Shown: positions 50,921 through 62,252 of the stretch, piece by piece
Layout: each line of letters starts with the position of its first letter
Position numbering within the stretch: the first letter of the stretch is position 1
NCBI GenBank assembly: GCA_004764695.1
Contig: SMSO01000035.1
Coordinates: forward strand, 1,238,001-1,302,000
DNA length: 64,000 bases
Reading direction: 5' to 3'
From: Schizochytrium sp. TIO01
Lineage: Eukaryota > Sar > Bigyra > Thraustochytrida > Thraustochytriidae
The notes under the pieces: generated by a model
Told to the model about the DNA's origin: nothing
The model's input: only the letters and a program-made list of their open reading frames with translations
Database searches by the model: none
Made by a program: the position numbers and the translations under genes

Positions 50921-52061
50921 ATCTACTGCTTTCATTGCCTTATTCAACTACATTACGTTCGCGCCTTCAATCCTTCAACCAAGCAGCACAAAATGATCAC
51001 TCAGTTCATGGCATTACATCAATAATCGGGGTAGGTATACTCGATGTCATGGCATGTCTTGGATATCATCACCATCAAGTACTGCATGGAAGTTTAGGGA
51101 TGGGATTGCGACGGAATTGAAGTTTCGTCGACATTGAGATCGAGAATGGCGTCGGGATCAATACTGAGATTGAGGAAGACACACGAATTAGCAACGATCA
51201 AACCTTCCATGACAACAACCAAAACCACCACCATCACAAAACATTTGCATCGTCATTATTATCAACAACGACAACAACATCACTGGTGACAACAGTAAGG
51301 AGGCCCGCGCGGAGTCAAGAGCAGCGACAGCAACAACTGAGGCTCAAGATTTTGCCTGCGCTAACTAAATGCACTTGGAGTTTGCGCGCATAGTGCGCCA
51401 ATTCTCCTGAGAGAGTAACTACACGAATTGGGAAAGCATACCACTATCGGCGAGGACGTAGAGGACCCAGATTAGAGGCGCTTTCCATATTAGGACAAAA
51501 AATAATAAGTAAAAATGAAAAAGAAGAAATGCAATCATTACATAAAAGGTCTAGAGCGAGCAAGCGTATTTTACTGTTTACCGCCCACGTTTGCTTGTTT
51601 GCTAGCTTCCTTATCTTATCCACTTGCGCCTTTAACAAAACCCGAATGGTTTGCGCGTATTACGGAAGCCTGACTTCATTCATTGACGTAAGAAATCGAT
51701 AGCATGATGTCTCGCTATTACAGAGAGAGAGAAGGAGAGATGTTATGCGCACTAAAGACTGTTTAAATCTTTATTTCGATCTTTCAAGTACGCAACAATT
51801 ATGCTACCATTGATTTTTTATATCAGCGCAAATTTATAATCACCCTCCGGCGTTCATTGCGTTGATTGTAAGCCGGAGCTCTAGGATCAAGTTGCAGACG
51901 AGGCAGGGACAATCGTGAAGTGAAGAAAGGTAAAGAGACGTGGTGGTCAAGTGATTAGATAAACCCCTTACGCGAGCGCATAAAAACAGATCAAACTAGG
52001 GCACGCAGAAGATATTAGGGACGTAAAGTCCGAATAGAGTTTGAATCATGCACACGTTGAT
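50921..52061. other. Convergent spacer, 1.1 kb
   Basis: Spacer between the bL31m-like gene (+) and NAA60 (-). Low-complexity aacaac-type runs occur near 51205-51350. I see no gene; the short frames have stop-rich alternatives and no family features. Confidence 0.5.
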
Positions 52062-53198
52062 CTAGCAGGCATCTTGCTGCTCATGTATATCCATGTTACG
52101 AGGCTCCTTTGCCACTCGTATTTGAGGCTGAGATGGATCTTGCTGAGCTTGCTGAGATGTATGGAAGAAGTTATAAAAGAAGTTTGAGACGGACTGCACA
52201 ATGACGGACCAGATAGACTTGGGCGGCGCGGCAGGCGTGGCCGTTCCGAGGAACTTTGCATACAAAAATGCATCAAAGCTTTCGCCGTTGATGCGATAAA
52301 AATTGCGAAGCGTGTCTACGCACACAAAGCCGTGACGCTGATAAAACCGAATCGCAGACTCATTATAGGTAATGACATGAAGGTACACCACACCGCAGCT
52401 CTTATCTTCCTCTGCCACGCGCATGGCCTCTTTGAGGAGCTCACTACCAATTCCAGAGCGTCTGCACGATGGATGCGTGGCGACTGTAAGGATGTAGCAT
52501 CCCTGCGAGTATCCTGCTGCTTTTGAAGCCTCTGAGAGCAGTGGTTGCTCACTGTCTTGGTCATCAAGAGGTCTGATTTGTGCAGAAATACCTCCAAGGA
52601 GAACCGTCTCCATGTCGCCTCGATCACCGCGAATGTGAGCGTCCGGAATGACATACTCTGCGCCAGGTTCCACAGATCCCTCTGTTGAATTTTTTGCGTA
52701 TGCAGCATCCAGAAGAGACTTTGGCCGGCGTTTACGAGCGACTCTTGTGATGAGTGGTTTGTTTTGATAGGTACGCTTGCCCAAATCTGTGTAGAAGCGA
52801 TCATTATAGCGGACTGGAAAGCAAACTTCGTGAAGTCTACGCAGAACACCCACGTCACACTCGTCCACCTCACTAAACCACGGCGCTTGGGCGTCTTCCG
52901 AGGAGCTCTCACTCCACGAAGGTCGAGGCCTACGCGTTCTGGACGGCGTCATGGAGTTTCCCAAAGAGCTCTCTCGCGAGCGCTCAGCATCCAACTCTTC
53001 ATTGTAGCTGTCTACCTGAAAGCCTCCATGCCCATGGGCACCAGACTCGTGAGAGTCCACGCAGATCTCCACAGAGTCCGACTCGCAGCTCGAAGCAGAG
53101 CTCGAACGGGAGCCGACACCGCCGAGCATCGCGCGCGAAGGCGGAGAACTACAATGTTGCACCACGAGATTCCGAATTACGTCCGCGGCGACCCCCAT
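52062..53198 (-). CDS. NAA60: N-alpha-acetyltransferase 60-like (NatF)
   Basis: GNAT enzyme transferring acetyl from acetyl-CoA to protein N-termini, in animals on Golgi-facing transmembrane proteins. 378 residues. The first 105 residues are Ser/Arg-rich and probably disordered. The GNAT domain is about 107-320, with the substrate-side FPVRYNDRFY, a 55-residue insertion (about 155-210), the strand YILTVATHPSCRRSGIGSELL (acetyl-CoA loop R-x-x-G-I-G near 247-251), and VVYLHVITYNESAIRFYQRHGF. The C-terminal IWSVIVQSVSNFFYNFF (about 329-345) corresponds to the amphipathic membrane-anchoring helices of NAA60 and separates it from NAA50. The long N-terminus and the insertion are unusual. Intronless, ATG unambiguous. 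Confidence 0.85.
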   Translation of the reverse strand: MGVAADVIRNLVVQHCSSPPSRAMLGGVGSRSSSASSCESDSVEICVDSHESGAHGHGGFQVDSYNEELDAERSRESSLGNSMTPSRTRRPRPSWSESSSEDAQAPWFSEVDECDVGVLRRLHEVCFPVRYNDRFYTDLGKRTYQNKPLITRVARKRRPKSLLDAAYAKNSTEGSVEPGAEYVIPDAHIRGDRGDMETVLLGGISAQIRPLDDQDSEQPLLSEASKAAGYSQGCYILTVATHPSCRRSGIGSELLKEAMRVAEEDKSCGVVYLHVITYNESAIRFYQRHGFVCVDTLRNFYRINGESFDAFLYAKFLGTATPAAPPKSIWSVIVQSVSNFFYNFFHTSQQAQQDPSQPQIRVAKEPRNMDIHEQQDAC

Positions 53199-53498
53199 AG
53201 ATTACGTAGCTCTCATCGCTCAAGTCGATCGAGTCTCTTCTCGAGACAGTCAAAGTGATCACAATTGGGCCTATCCAAAGTCTAAGCAAACAAAGTATTC
53301 AATCGATCGATGAGATCACGAAGAAAGAAAACTTCCTACGCAATAAGGAGGGAATGAGACTTTTTAAAGTAACTTAAGCCTCGAGAAAAGAAACAAAAAA
53401 AATAAAAAATAGTTAAGTAAATTGATGTTGATATGCTGATAGAGTATATGTTTTTGGTTGTACGCACATTAACGGAGCAACCTTTAAAAAAGACGGAT

Positions 53499-53539
<41 letters not shown>

Positions 53540-54421
53540 CAAATAAAGAAACGAACGAACGATTAAAACACATGATGTGGCAGGCCAATGGCACAAAGGT
53601 GAATCGTGCTGTGCAGAGGGGCTGGGATCAACATTCATTGAAGGCAAAGGTCGGAGCAGCCGAGGAGGGGCAATGCGAGGGCCGTTTGACTCGTTTGCCA
53701 TCTTGGAGGTGGTGTTTAGACATTGTTGATTACTATCTTAGATCGATGTTTAGCTGTGAGAACTTGGGAAAGAAGGATCTATCTAATAATAGTGAGGACT
53801 GGAAAGCTCATTTGACGAAGGAATGCCGCCTTGGATGAGAGCACCAGGAGGAGTTCAATGCAGGCCCTCCAAGGACCTCGCGATGAAAGAAAATAATGAC
53901 AGAGCTGCCGGTTTATTGGGCAATGCAGGGTTGCGGTGAGATACCTGGTCAGGCGGCTTTGGTCAGGTCTGCCTGCTCGTAGGTGAAGGGAACTGCTCGC
54001 ACTGCTGACATTTGGAGGTAACGATCTGCTCTCAATCTAGTTATGGAGAGCTGGCAAGCACTGAGATCTTTGGAGGGGCTAGAGTATTGCCTGTGGAGTT
54101 AAGGACGTGGAAAGAGCATTGGGGAGCAAGTAGACACAGAGCAAAGTAAGAATCTTGCTTTGGTAACTACTGCGTGAAGGGTGGAAAAGCAAAGGGGAAA
54201 AGTTAGCTGGGACGCGGGTGTGTCAAATTACCTTCTTGGAGGCTGTTATAGTTAAATGCATTGCAGTATAGCAAGCAATGAAGGAGGGGAACCATCTTAA
54301 TGGGGCGAGTTCACAGATGCGTCTTGCCGAGAATCAAACAATTGGAGTATGTAAAATGGATGATAATGTGAAGTTCAAGTTCAACAAGTACATCAGGTCA
54401 CATAGAATAAAAAAATGTAAA
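53199..54421. other. 1.2-kb spacer
   Basis: Contains the NAA60 promoter, an (aatc)n run at about 53500-53538 and AT-rich sequence. The plus-strand frame 53572-53838 (88 codons) has no recognisable features and is not called. Confidence 0.5.
53500..53538. repeat. (AATC)n microsatellite
   Basis: Nine to ten uninterrupted aatc units. Confidence 0.95.
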
Positions 54422-56197
54422 CTACACCTCAGAAAAACGACTGCTTTGAGAAAGTCCTGGTGCTGCATGCGTAGCTGCCTGCATGAGAAGATTGTTGCGG
54501 TCTTTCGCACGCGATTCAAGACGTTCGAGCGCTTGCTGGCGAGCCTGCACAAGAAGTTGACGCTCCCCAGCTTCAGCTTCTTCGTCAGTAAGCCTCTGAT
54601 TAAGCTCCCGGCGTTTAATATCCTGCCATACTGATGGACGTTCGTTTACGAGACTGCGAAGCTTTGTTACATAGTTCTCGCTTTCGGCCTTGGCCAAAAT
54701 GCGACGTTCTAGAACAGTACGCAAATGCGAGACCTCCTCGGCAAAAGTTGTTTCGTGTGCATTATCTGCTAAGTCCAAATAGGCATGCCATTGCTTATGA
54801 CCATCAATCGAAGCAAGAAAAGTTGTGTCATATTCATGTGGGTTCTCCGCGAGATCTTGAATGTACCGGATACACTCTTCAAGTTCAGCCTCCATGCTAA
54901 GACGATACTGAGTAAAAGCCTCTTCAATTTCCTCTTCGCGCCGTCTCAGCATGTCCAAGGCCATTTGCTTCTGCATAGCCTCTTTCTCAATCCAGCGCAT
55001 ATAGTACGTACTGGTTTCATGTACAATCTGATCGATATCGCCTTGTACTTTTCGTTGCTTCCATTGTTCTCTGGCGGCCCTTGTGACCTTGAAATTATCA
55101 AACTTTTTAATACTTGGACTTTCAAAGATCACCATTCGATAATTGCGTTCGAGCATGATTGGATTGTTGAGTAGCTTCAATTCGTCTAATTGAGAAAGGC
55201 ATAAAATTATATCCCGTACCTCAAGAAGGTCATCTAGTTTATTTTCACTCAAATCCAGCTTTTTCAAGCTGGGCACGTGGGCGAGCTCGATAATATCCTC
55301 TAAGTGGTTGCTTGCCAAACTTAGCACCTCCAGACGAGCTAACTTAGCAAGCCCTCGAAGAACAGTTAAGGAGTTCCCACGCAAGTTAAGGGTCTGTAAA
55401 TTCTCCCAGGCGGGAAATTCGGGCAATACAGAAAGATTGTTGTTGCTCAGATCCAACTCACGTAAGTTCACGCAACCTTTCGCAAAGTCAGGTGAAAGGT
55501 GGTCAATGCCATTCCGTGTAAGCCGCAATATTGTGAGCGATTGGAAATTGGAAAGAGTGCCTGGATTTTTGATTTGATTGATAGAAAGGTCTAAACTACG
55601 AAGGTGCGATCCACAGGCGTCCATGGCTTGGGGAATCTCATGAAAGTAGTTAAGTGAAGCATCGATATGAAGATACTCGAAGGAGTGGACGTCAAATTGA
55701 AGCACACTACAATCTCGAAGGCGGCACATGTGCAAGTCAACCTGTACTCTTTCTCGGTTCGAGTTGTCATTCATTTTTTCGCGCTCCTCTTCAGAAATGT
55801 ACCATGAGCGTAGTAGTCGAGCATGCGTGGCATTTGCAAGTTCTACAACTCTACTGCGAGCCCTAACTACATTTTGGCCTACCTCTCTCTCTTTGCTGTT
55901 GCTCCTCAACATCATTTCAGCTCCTTTGATAAGCGCGTTTCGAGGCCTTCGCATGCTCCTTGTCTTCGCAGATCCTTCGCCATCCAAGTTATCAGCAGTA
56001 GAATCGTAACCATCGTGCCCCTCGTTAGACTGTTGCAAGTCTTTGTCTGTCTGCTGACGGGCCAGGGGCCTGATCTTCTCTTGCTCTAATCTCGAGCTCA
56101 GCGTCTCCAAGGAGTCCTGCGCACTTCGTGGCGACTGGCGCCCCGTCAGCGTGCTAGAGTTCTCCTCATCATGTTCACTGAGCACAGGTAGCGTCAT
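54422..56197 (-). CDS. SDS22-type leucine-rich-repeat protein with C-terminal coiled coil
   Basis: 591 residues, intronless. Residues 1-145 are polar and basic. About eight LRRs lie at 165-350, for example LRSLDLSINQIKNPGTL, LTILRLTRNGIDHL, LRELDLSNNNLSVLP and LKKLDLSENKLDDL. An LRR-cap-like end follows (LDELKLLNNPIMLERNYRMVIF, then KKFDNFKVT), as in SDS22-like and axonemal LRR proteins. Residues 380-575 are charged, Arg/Glu-rich helix, probably coiled coil. LRR plus cap plus coiled coil is common among cilium-associated proteins (DRC3 and LRRC families). The domain call is firm, while the cilium link is an inference from that layout. The exact orthologue is not identified. Confidence 0.85.
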   Translation of the reverse strand: MTLPVLSEHDEENSSTLTGRQSPRSAQDSLETLSSRLEQEKIRPLARQQTDKDLQQSNEGHDGYDSTADNLDGEGSAKTRSMRRPRNALIKGAEMMLRSNSKEREVGQNVVRARSRVVELANATHARLLRSWYISEEEREKMNDNSNRERVQVDLHMCRLRDCSVLQFDVHSFEYLHIDASLNYFHEIPQAMDACGSHLRSLDLSINQIKNPGTLSNFQSLTILRLTRNGIDHLSPDFAKGCVNLRELDLSNNNLSVLPEFPAWENLQTLNLRGNSLTVLRGLAKLARLEVLSLASNHLEDIIELAHVPSLKKLDLSENKLDDLLEVRDIILCLSQLDELKLLNNPIMLERNYRMVIFESPSIKKFDNFKVTRAAREQWKQRKVQGDIDQIVHETSTYYMRWIEKEAMQKQMALDMLRRREEEIEEAFTQYRLSMEAELEECIRYIQDLAENPHEYDTTFLASIDGHKQWHAYLDLADNAHETTFAEEVSHLRTVLERRILAKAESENYVTKLRSLVNERPSVWQDIKRRELNQRLTDEEAEAGERQLLVQARQQALERLESRAKDRNNLLMQAATHAAPGLSQSSRFSEV

Positions 56198-56465
56198 GAT
56201 GGCGGGCGCTCCGATTGAGACTCACACAATGTCGGCGCATCCCAATAATCGTCTTCATAGTTGATTGCCTGAAACTCCTTCAAGAACTGAACGGCCATTT
56301 TTTAAACAAATAATTTTAAATATTTTAGTTATAATAAACCACAATAAGGCTATTTCTATTATTTGTTTAGTTTAATTTTTAATTATAAAAATCATTGATG
56401 AAGAATAAAATAAATAAATAGCTCGACTAGTTCGTTCGAAACTTGTTATACAGATTCCAGAAAAA

Positions 56466-56480
56466 GGGGGGGGGGGGGGG
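56466..56480. repeat. Poly-G run (15 G)
   Basis: Fifteen consecutive G bases in otherwise AT-rich sequence, upstream of the LRR gene on its template side. Confidence 0.9.
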
Positions 56481-56881
56481 ATTGGGACTCACTTGGCCTA
56501 TCACAAAATGAAGATTAATGTCCTCAATAGTATTAAAAATACTGCCCTAATTTGATCATCTGGTAATTTTTTGCCTGTTGTATTTCATCAACGTCGTCGC
56601 GCTCCATTTATGTTCAGAAAAATGGTTAGCTCTCAACTCGAATTAACCTTTTCATCATTATATTATTCGTATCAATCTTCTCTCTCCATATTTTCAGCTG
56701 GCTCAAACAAAAGTTTATCATGCGAACAATTATCTCATCACGTTTATCCTATACCCCGCAAGAGTGTGCTTGCATTCATCTAAACGCATATCTGTCCTGA
56801 GCTCTCTCTCAAGAATTCCAGAGTTTTAAATTGTATTTAACGTGGATAATGTAATTTATTACAAACTTCCTCAGTACGAGA

Positions 56882-57663
56882 TCATCTGCGGGATGGTTGC
56901 TCACACACAGCCTCAACAATATTTGCAACAGCACTGAGTTCCTGGCCAGGAATCCCACGACTACGAACACTACCGATTCTGAGAGATAAATCTGGATTTC
57001 GAGCCAGCGCTGTCTCTTTAGACCTAATGTCGCTCCATATAGTGTCAACGCTTCCAGTTGAGAAATAGTGCAGTAATGCATCTTGGACCCCATAGTGATC
57101 AGAAGCACCTACGACAATGAAACGTTCTCGCACCACGCTGGAGGCCCCTCGTGGAGACAATTAAGCTCGCGTCAACTCCGCCCTCCAGCTTTGCGTTGCT
57201 TGTCTAGTGTTGTTCGTTTAGCCTGAATTGGCGTGTGCTCCACAGGATTCAGCGTATCCTCGTTCTCGACAAGGGTGTCATGAGCTTTTCTTCTTCATCT
57301 CTATGCCCTCGAACTTGTTTGCAACGAGCAATATCTGCCCCAAACGGCATCTAGATAATCAGGCAAATTCATCGCAGGTGACCAGCTCTATCTGCTCCGC
57401 CAGCCGAGACCCTGCGGCTCGCAAGTGGCGTGCTGCGTAAGGCCCGCTTTGATCCTTAGCGTATGTTTGAAGGGAGACAAGAATTCCGCGACATGAGTCC
57501 GAGCAGCGTTTCTGCAATTCTCTCCAGCTCCGAGACCCCACTCGATAGCCCACTCACTTCGATGCACAAGTTGAACGAGCCACGCCAGCGCCACTCGCGA
57601 GGTCAAGGCTGAGTGGTCTCGGGCATTTATCCGCCGTGAACATAGTTTGTCGCTGCTAGCCAA
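56882..57663 (-). pseudogene. Possible decayed protein-coding gene, family unknown
   Basis: Protein-like composition runs through several minus-strand frames that end in stops and resume in another frame. 57663-57388 and 57553-57359 overlap, an intermediate piece lies near 57310-57185, and 57160-56882 follows (starting ...VVRERFIVVGASDHYG). The last piece has a regular alternating hydrophobic pattern and ends in a normal stop. I found no convincing splice sites at the breaks. It may be a degraded gene or spurious; I do not recognise a family. Confidence 0.25.
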
Positions 57664-58999
57664 AAGGGTGGACGATTCAGGTCATATCATACCCGGTGGA
57701 CGATTGTGGTGTGTTTCCACAACGCCAACAACCAACAGCAGCGCCAAGATTCGCAGCGCAGGGCTTAGTGCCCGGCGAGCGGCTCCGGACCTCCTCCGGG
57801 GCCGTGCCTGCCTCGGAGCCTCGCATCCGTAGCTGTCGAATGGGAGGCATTCCACGCCACTCGTGGATCTCGCAGCGGAGCGGCTCCTCTGAAGATGGAG
57901 GCAGTAGAGTCTGATTTGGGTTCTCACTTGTGAAAACGCGGCTGTCTATAATCTATCTGTAAATGAGCGAGCCTCAGCTCAGGACAGGTATGTATGTATG
58001 CACCAATGGGGTCGAAACAAGCGGCAGGTGGCCAGGAGTCCTGGTGTAGCGGAGACCGTCTCGACGAAGCTCCTCCGCTCCTGCGAGCCCGGCCCCAAGT
58101 CCGTCTCCGAGCAAAGTCTTGCTCGCTTGGCAGTCCGTACAGAGAGCGTTGTTAGTGTTTTTGTCTCGTTCCGCCGCCTTGTGCCCCGAATTTATTTCTT
58201 TTCACTACTAAGTAAAGTACCTTTGGAAAAAGTAATAGAATTCCAAGATCGAAGAGGCCATGCTCGTGGCTTTCGATGCGCCGACAGTGACTCACTCGAC
58301 AACGTGGGCTGGCCACGCTGGTTCGACGATGAAGACTTCGCCTTCACACGGAGCCTTTGTCGGTTTTAACGTCACGAATTTAGAAGTGGTTTGTTTCGTC
58401 GTCGCGACGGATGAAAGTCTTTGCTTTGCTTTGATTTCCTCGAAGCTTTTTTCATTCACAAGAATGAATGAATCGCAAAGAAAATAGTGCTATTACGTAC
58501 TAACTACTTCTACTACTTAAAAAAAACACTTATTGCTTTAAAAAAATATTGTTTTTACTTTGTTTTCCCCCTTTTTTTTTTTAAATTAAATTATTTTATT
58601 AAAAAAAATAAAAATAAAAAAGAATAATAAATAAATAAATAAAAATAATCATCATCATGATGAAAAAACATGAAACAGCAAAAGATGCTCATCAGAATCC
58701 TGAACACAACAACGGAGCCACTTGAGAGAGCCTCTTCGGGGGCCTAGAGCCTCCCCTCTTGAGTACGAGGTCTGAAGGTATCGATAAAAACTAGCCTCCG
58801 CCAGGCCCCTTGGCTCGAGCCTGGTGTGGCTTTTCGCAGTGCAATTTCATGGAATATTGAATCGAGCAAACAAACAGCACTTCCCCGTCGAGCGCATCAG
58901 CCCCCTATTATTTGTACCTTCCCATAGAGAGAACTTTGTGCGCAAAAATTGTCCCGGGCGCCGTAGGTATTTATGTACGTATGTCTACGAATATCTTCT

Positions 59000-59040
59000 T
59001 TCTTTTTCTTTTTCTTTTTCTTTTTCTTTTTCTTTTCTTT
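59000..59040. repeat. (CTTTTT)n microsatellite
   Basis: Seven near-perfect cttttt units about 270 bp upstream of the AMP deaminase start codon. Confidence 0.9.
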
Positions 59041-59306
59041 CAGTTCACATGATAGCAGTCTATAGGGTTTTGCATAGGAGCTTCAAGAATAGAATGAGTA
59101 AACTTTCAATTTGAAAGGAGAACAGGGGAAAACTTGAGAAGTTGGAGACTTCAACTCAGATTTAGGCACGCCATAACTGCAACGTCTTTCCGCCGAAGCC
59201 GAAGCCACGACCTGTGACAGGACTTGATTGAACGCTGCACCCATCGCTCCTCCCCCTTCCTCTTCAAACTTAGACCTAAACCCTTGAGACTTCAACTCAT
59301 CTCCCG

Positions 59307-61760
59307 ATGGACCCGTCGGAGAGCGGTTCTGGCGCAGAGCCCGACGTGGCCAAGTCGTTGTCGTCTTCTCCTTCGCGTGGGTCTGACTTGGAGCTCAATG
59401 CTGCCGCCCTTGGAGGGTCACCCTCTAGCCTCAGCGGGAGCCCCCGCATGCTCGCTGGGGTGCCGCCGCCTGTGATGGCACTTGATGCCGAGCAAGAGGC
59501 TATGCAAGTGCGGCAGAGCGCTTTGGAGCGCGAGAAAGTACAGCTCTTCAACCATATTCGACGAAAACAAAGCCTCGGAAGGTCTCCCAGCCCGCGCAGA
59601 CGAAAGTCATCGGTGAGCAACAGCGTGGTCTCTGGGAGTAGCGCGCGTGCAGAATCTGTAAGCAGTCGCACACGTGACAACAGTAAAGATTTCGAGGTGA
59701 TCTTGGATTCTGATGGCGAGGAAGACGAGGATGAAGAAGATCTTGGTGAAGAAGATCTTGCAGAAATCTTTGTACCAGACATCCCTGTGCATAGAGATGA
59801 GGAAGCTGATGAAGAGGTCATGGATGGTTTTCAACGTGTGTCGATTGATGATTCGGATGCACCGGTGTCAAAGGAAGTCAAGGAGGTATGCAGTCGCATT
59901 CTAGAGGCAACAGAGCTGAGGAAAAAGTACCAGCAGCTGTACAATCCGGAGCAACCTTACTGGGGGAGCCTTGACAAAAATAAGTTCGAGGAGGCTTACG
60001 CCAAGGAAACGGAACAACAGCTTAAGGGATCGGCAGCATTCCGCAGACGCCTTGACCCGCCATACCGTCCATTTCCAGACTCGGAAGAGGAGAGCCTCTG
60101 GACCCATCGTGATCACAAGCTTGGACCTTCAGAATTCCAGATTGGTTTTGTTGACGGTGTTGTACAGGTCAAGATCGGTGAGGGTGCTAAGGGTATCATG
60201 GGTAACGATACCGAACTCCCCAAACCGCCAACTATGGAAGAGTTCTACAACGACCTCTTCACACTTGTTGGCACTGTGCATGATGCTGCCTGCAAATCAT
60301 TTTGCTACCAGCGGCTCGAACTCCTTGAGAAACTCTTCTCACTGCATAGATTGTTGAACGCCGAACGCGAGAATGAAGTGCAAAAGGCAGTTCCCCACCG
60401 TGACTTTTACAATGTGCGTAAAGTAGATACTCACATTCACCACTCTGCCATCATGAACCAGAAGCACTTATTGCGGTTTATTAAAAGCAAGCTGAAGAAG
60501 TGTCCTAATGAAGTAGTTATCAAGCGCGACGGCAAGTTCCTAACTCTTTCGGAGGTATTCCGTTCGCTCAAGCTCACAGCCTATGACTTGAGCATTGACA
60601 CGCTTGACATGCACGCCAACGATACCTTCCACCGCTTTGACCGTTTCAACCTGAAGTACAATCCAGTTGGCGAATCCCGATTGCGCGAAATTTTTCTCAA
60701 GACGGATAACTTTCTGGCTGGTCGCTATCTCGCAGAAATCACCAAGGAGGTCTTTTCTGATGCCGAGTCAAACAAATACGTCATGATGGAGCCTCGTGTA
60801 TCTGTGTACGGTCGCAACCTTGAAGAATGGGCCAAGCTTGGATCATGGTATGCGAGTAACAAACTTGCATCACCGAACATCCGTTGGATGATTCAGATTC
60901 CTCGTTTGTACGCCGTTTATAAGTCTATGGGTCTGGTGAACAACTTCCAGGACATGTTGACCAACATTTTTGAGCCTCTTTTCACTGTGACTCTCGATCC
61001 AGCGTCCAACCCGGAGCTTGACAACTTTCTCAATGTCATCACGGGATTTGACTGTGTCGATGATGAGAGTAAGTTGGAGCGCAGCACTAGTGCCCTTCCT
61101 ATTCCGTCTGAATGGGACCTTCCAGAAAATCCGCCTTACTCTTACTGGATTTACTACATTTATGCCAATTTGTACACACTAAATGCTTTGCGTCGCAGGC
61201 TTGGGCTGTCGGAGTTCCTCTTTCGCCCCCATGCAGGTGAAGCTGGTGACTTCAATAACTTGGCTGCAACCTTCTTATGCGCAAATGGCATCAACCATGG
61301 TATTCTGCTGCGCAAGGCGCCCACTCTTCAGTACCTTTACTACCTGACCCAGATCGGCCTCGCTTTGTCCCCAACCTCAAACTGCAAGCTCTTTTTGGAT
61401 TATCAATCGAACCCATTTCCTGCATTCTTTGCGCGTGGTCTCAATGTCAGTTTATCCACCGATGATCCGCTGCTTCTCCATTTATCTAAGGATCCACTGG
61501 TTGAGGAATATAGTATTGCATCCCAAATTTGGCGCCTTTCCTCTACTGATATGTGTGAAATCGCTCGTAATTCAGTCTTGCAGTCTGGTTATGAACATCC
61601 TTACAAGCGACACTTCCTTGGCGAGGAGTATCTGCAGCTAAACTCAAAAACGTGTGGCAACAACATCACTCATACCAACGTGCCGAATGTGCGCGTCATT
61701 TATCGTCGCGAGCGTCTCGAGGCCGAGTGGGAATTCGTTCGTTACCGTGCGAATGCTTAA
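59307..61760 (+). CDS. AMPD: AMP deaminase
   Basis: Hydrolytic deamination of AMP to IMP plus ammonia, central to the purine nucleotide cycle and adenylate energy charge. 817 residues, complete and intronless. Residues 1-230 are a variable, Ser-rich and acidic regulatory region. The catalytic domain runs from about 330 to the end. The first Zn ligands are in KVDTHIHHS (His376 and His378). KYNPVGESRLREIF follows, then FRPHAGEAGD with the conserved His and Glu, NGINHG, and the signature SLSTDDPL (Asp719 and Asp720). Length and order agree with eukaryotic AMPD. Its 3' end faces the last gene of the window, 492 bp away. Confidence 0.97.
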   Translation: MDPSESGSGAEPDVAKSLSSSPSRGSDLELNAAALGGSPSSLSGSPRMLAGVPPPVMALDAEQEAMQVRQSALEREKVQLFNHIRRKQSLGRSPSPRRRKSSVSNSVVSGSSARAESVSSRTRDNSKDFEVILDSDGEEDEDEEDLGEEDLAEIFVPDIPVHRDEEADEEVMDGFQRVSIDDSDAPVSKEVKEVCSRILEATELRKKYQQLYNPEQPYWGSLDKNKFEEAYAKETEQQLKGSAAFRRRLDPPYRPFPDSEEESLWTHRDHKLGPSEFQIGFVDGVVQVKIGEGAKGIMGNDTELPKPPTMEEFYNDLFTLVGTVHDAACKSFCYQRLELLEKLFSLHRLLNAERENEVQKAVPHRDFYNVRKVDTHIHHSAIMNQKHLLRFIKSKLKKCPNEVVIKRDGKFLTLSEVFRSLKLTAYDLSIDTLDMHANDTFHRFDRFNLKYNPVGESRLREIFLKTDNFLAGRYLAEITKEVFSDAESNKYVMMEPRVSVYGRNLEEWAKLGSWYASNKLASPNIRWMIQIPRLYAVYKSMGLVNNFQDMLTNIFEPLFTVTLDPASNPELDNFLNVITGFDCVDDESKLERSTSALPIPSEWDLPENPPYSYWIYYIYANLYTLNALRRRLGLSEFLFRPHAGEAGDFNNLAATFLCANGINHGILLRKAPTLQYLYYLTQIGLALSPTSNCKLFLDYQSNPFPAFFARGLNVSLSTDDPLLLHLSKDPLVEEYSIASQIWRLSSTDMCEIARNSVLQSGYEHPYKRHFLGEEYLQLNSKTCGNNITHTNVPNVRVIYRRERLEAEWEFVRYRANA

Positions 61761-62252
61761 ATTAGTCTTTGACATTTCGTCAGTCAATTTGTGCTACACA
61801 TGATTCTGTATATCCTCCTAAAGGACAACCAGATGCATTAAGGTCACTACAATAATATTTTAAAGTTTTTTAACCCACTACAAGCTACACATTGCTCAAC
61901 ACGTTCTTTCTTTGTGATGTTAGATTGCAGTGATATGAATAAAGTGTGTGAGTACTTTCTTTGTATAGGCCAATATTTAATTCTTTATGAGTTTATATCT
62001 TGAAAATACTATGTCATTTCGTCATGTTTGAGTCTCGATTATTGCTTGACTGAGGATTTTCAGCTTCAACTAGCCTAGCTCTCTATTCTTCACTCTCTAA
62101 TATTTAAAGGAAAATAAGCTTGCAGGTCAATGAAGCTTAACACAGTTGTTTAAGAGCATGCTCATGGCTTAGGCCGTACTGCAGCTTTAGTCATGATAGA
62201 GAGATTTGGTGGTGGAGCAGATGGATTAACTGAGGGACGCAAGCCCATAAGA
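61761..62252. other. Convergent 3' region
   Basis: A 492-bp AT-rich spacer between the AMPD stop and the stop of the minus-strand gene; no gene seen. Confidence 0.6.

Larger units (their letters stand above)
56198..59306. other. 3.1-kb spacer with homopolymers and a possible decayed gene
   Basis: Separates two divergent genes. It contains a 15-base G run (56466-56480), A/T homopolymer blocks near 56290-56410 and 58520-58660, and a (cttttt)n run at 59000-59040. Coding-like fragments on the minus strand at 56882-57663 are listed separately. The frames at 57998-58487 (plus) show nothing recognisable. Confidence 0.5.
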
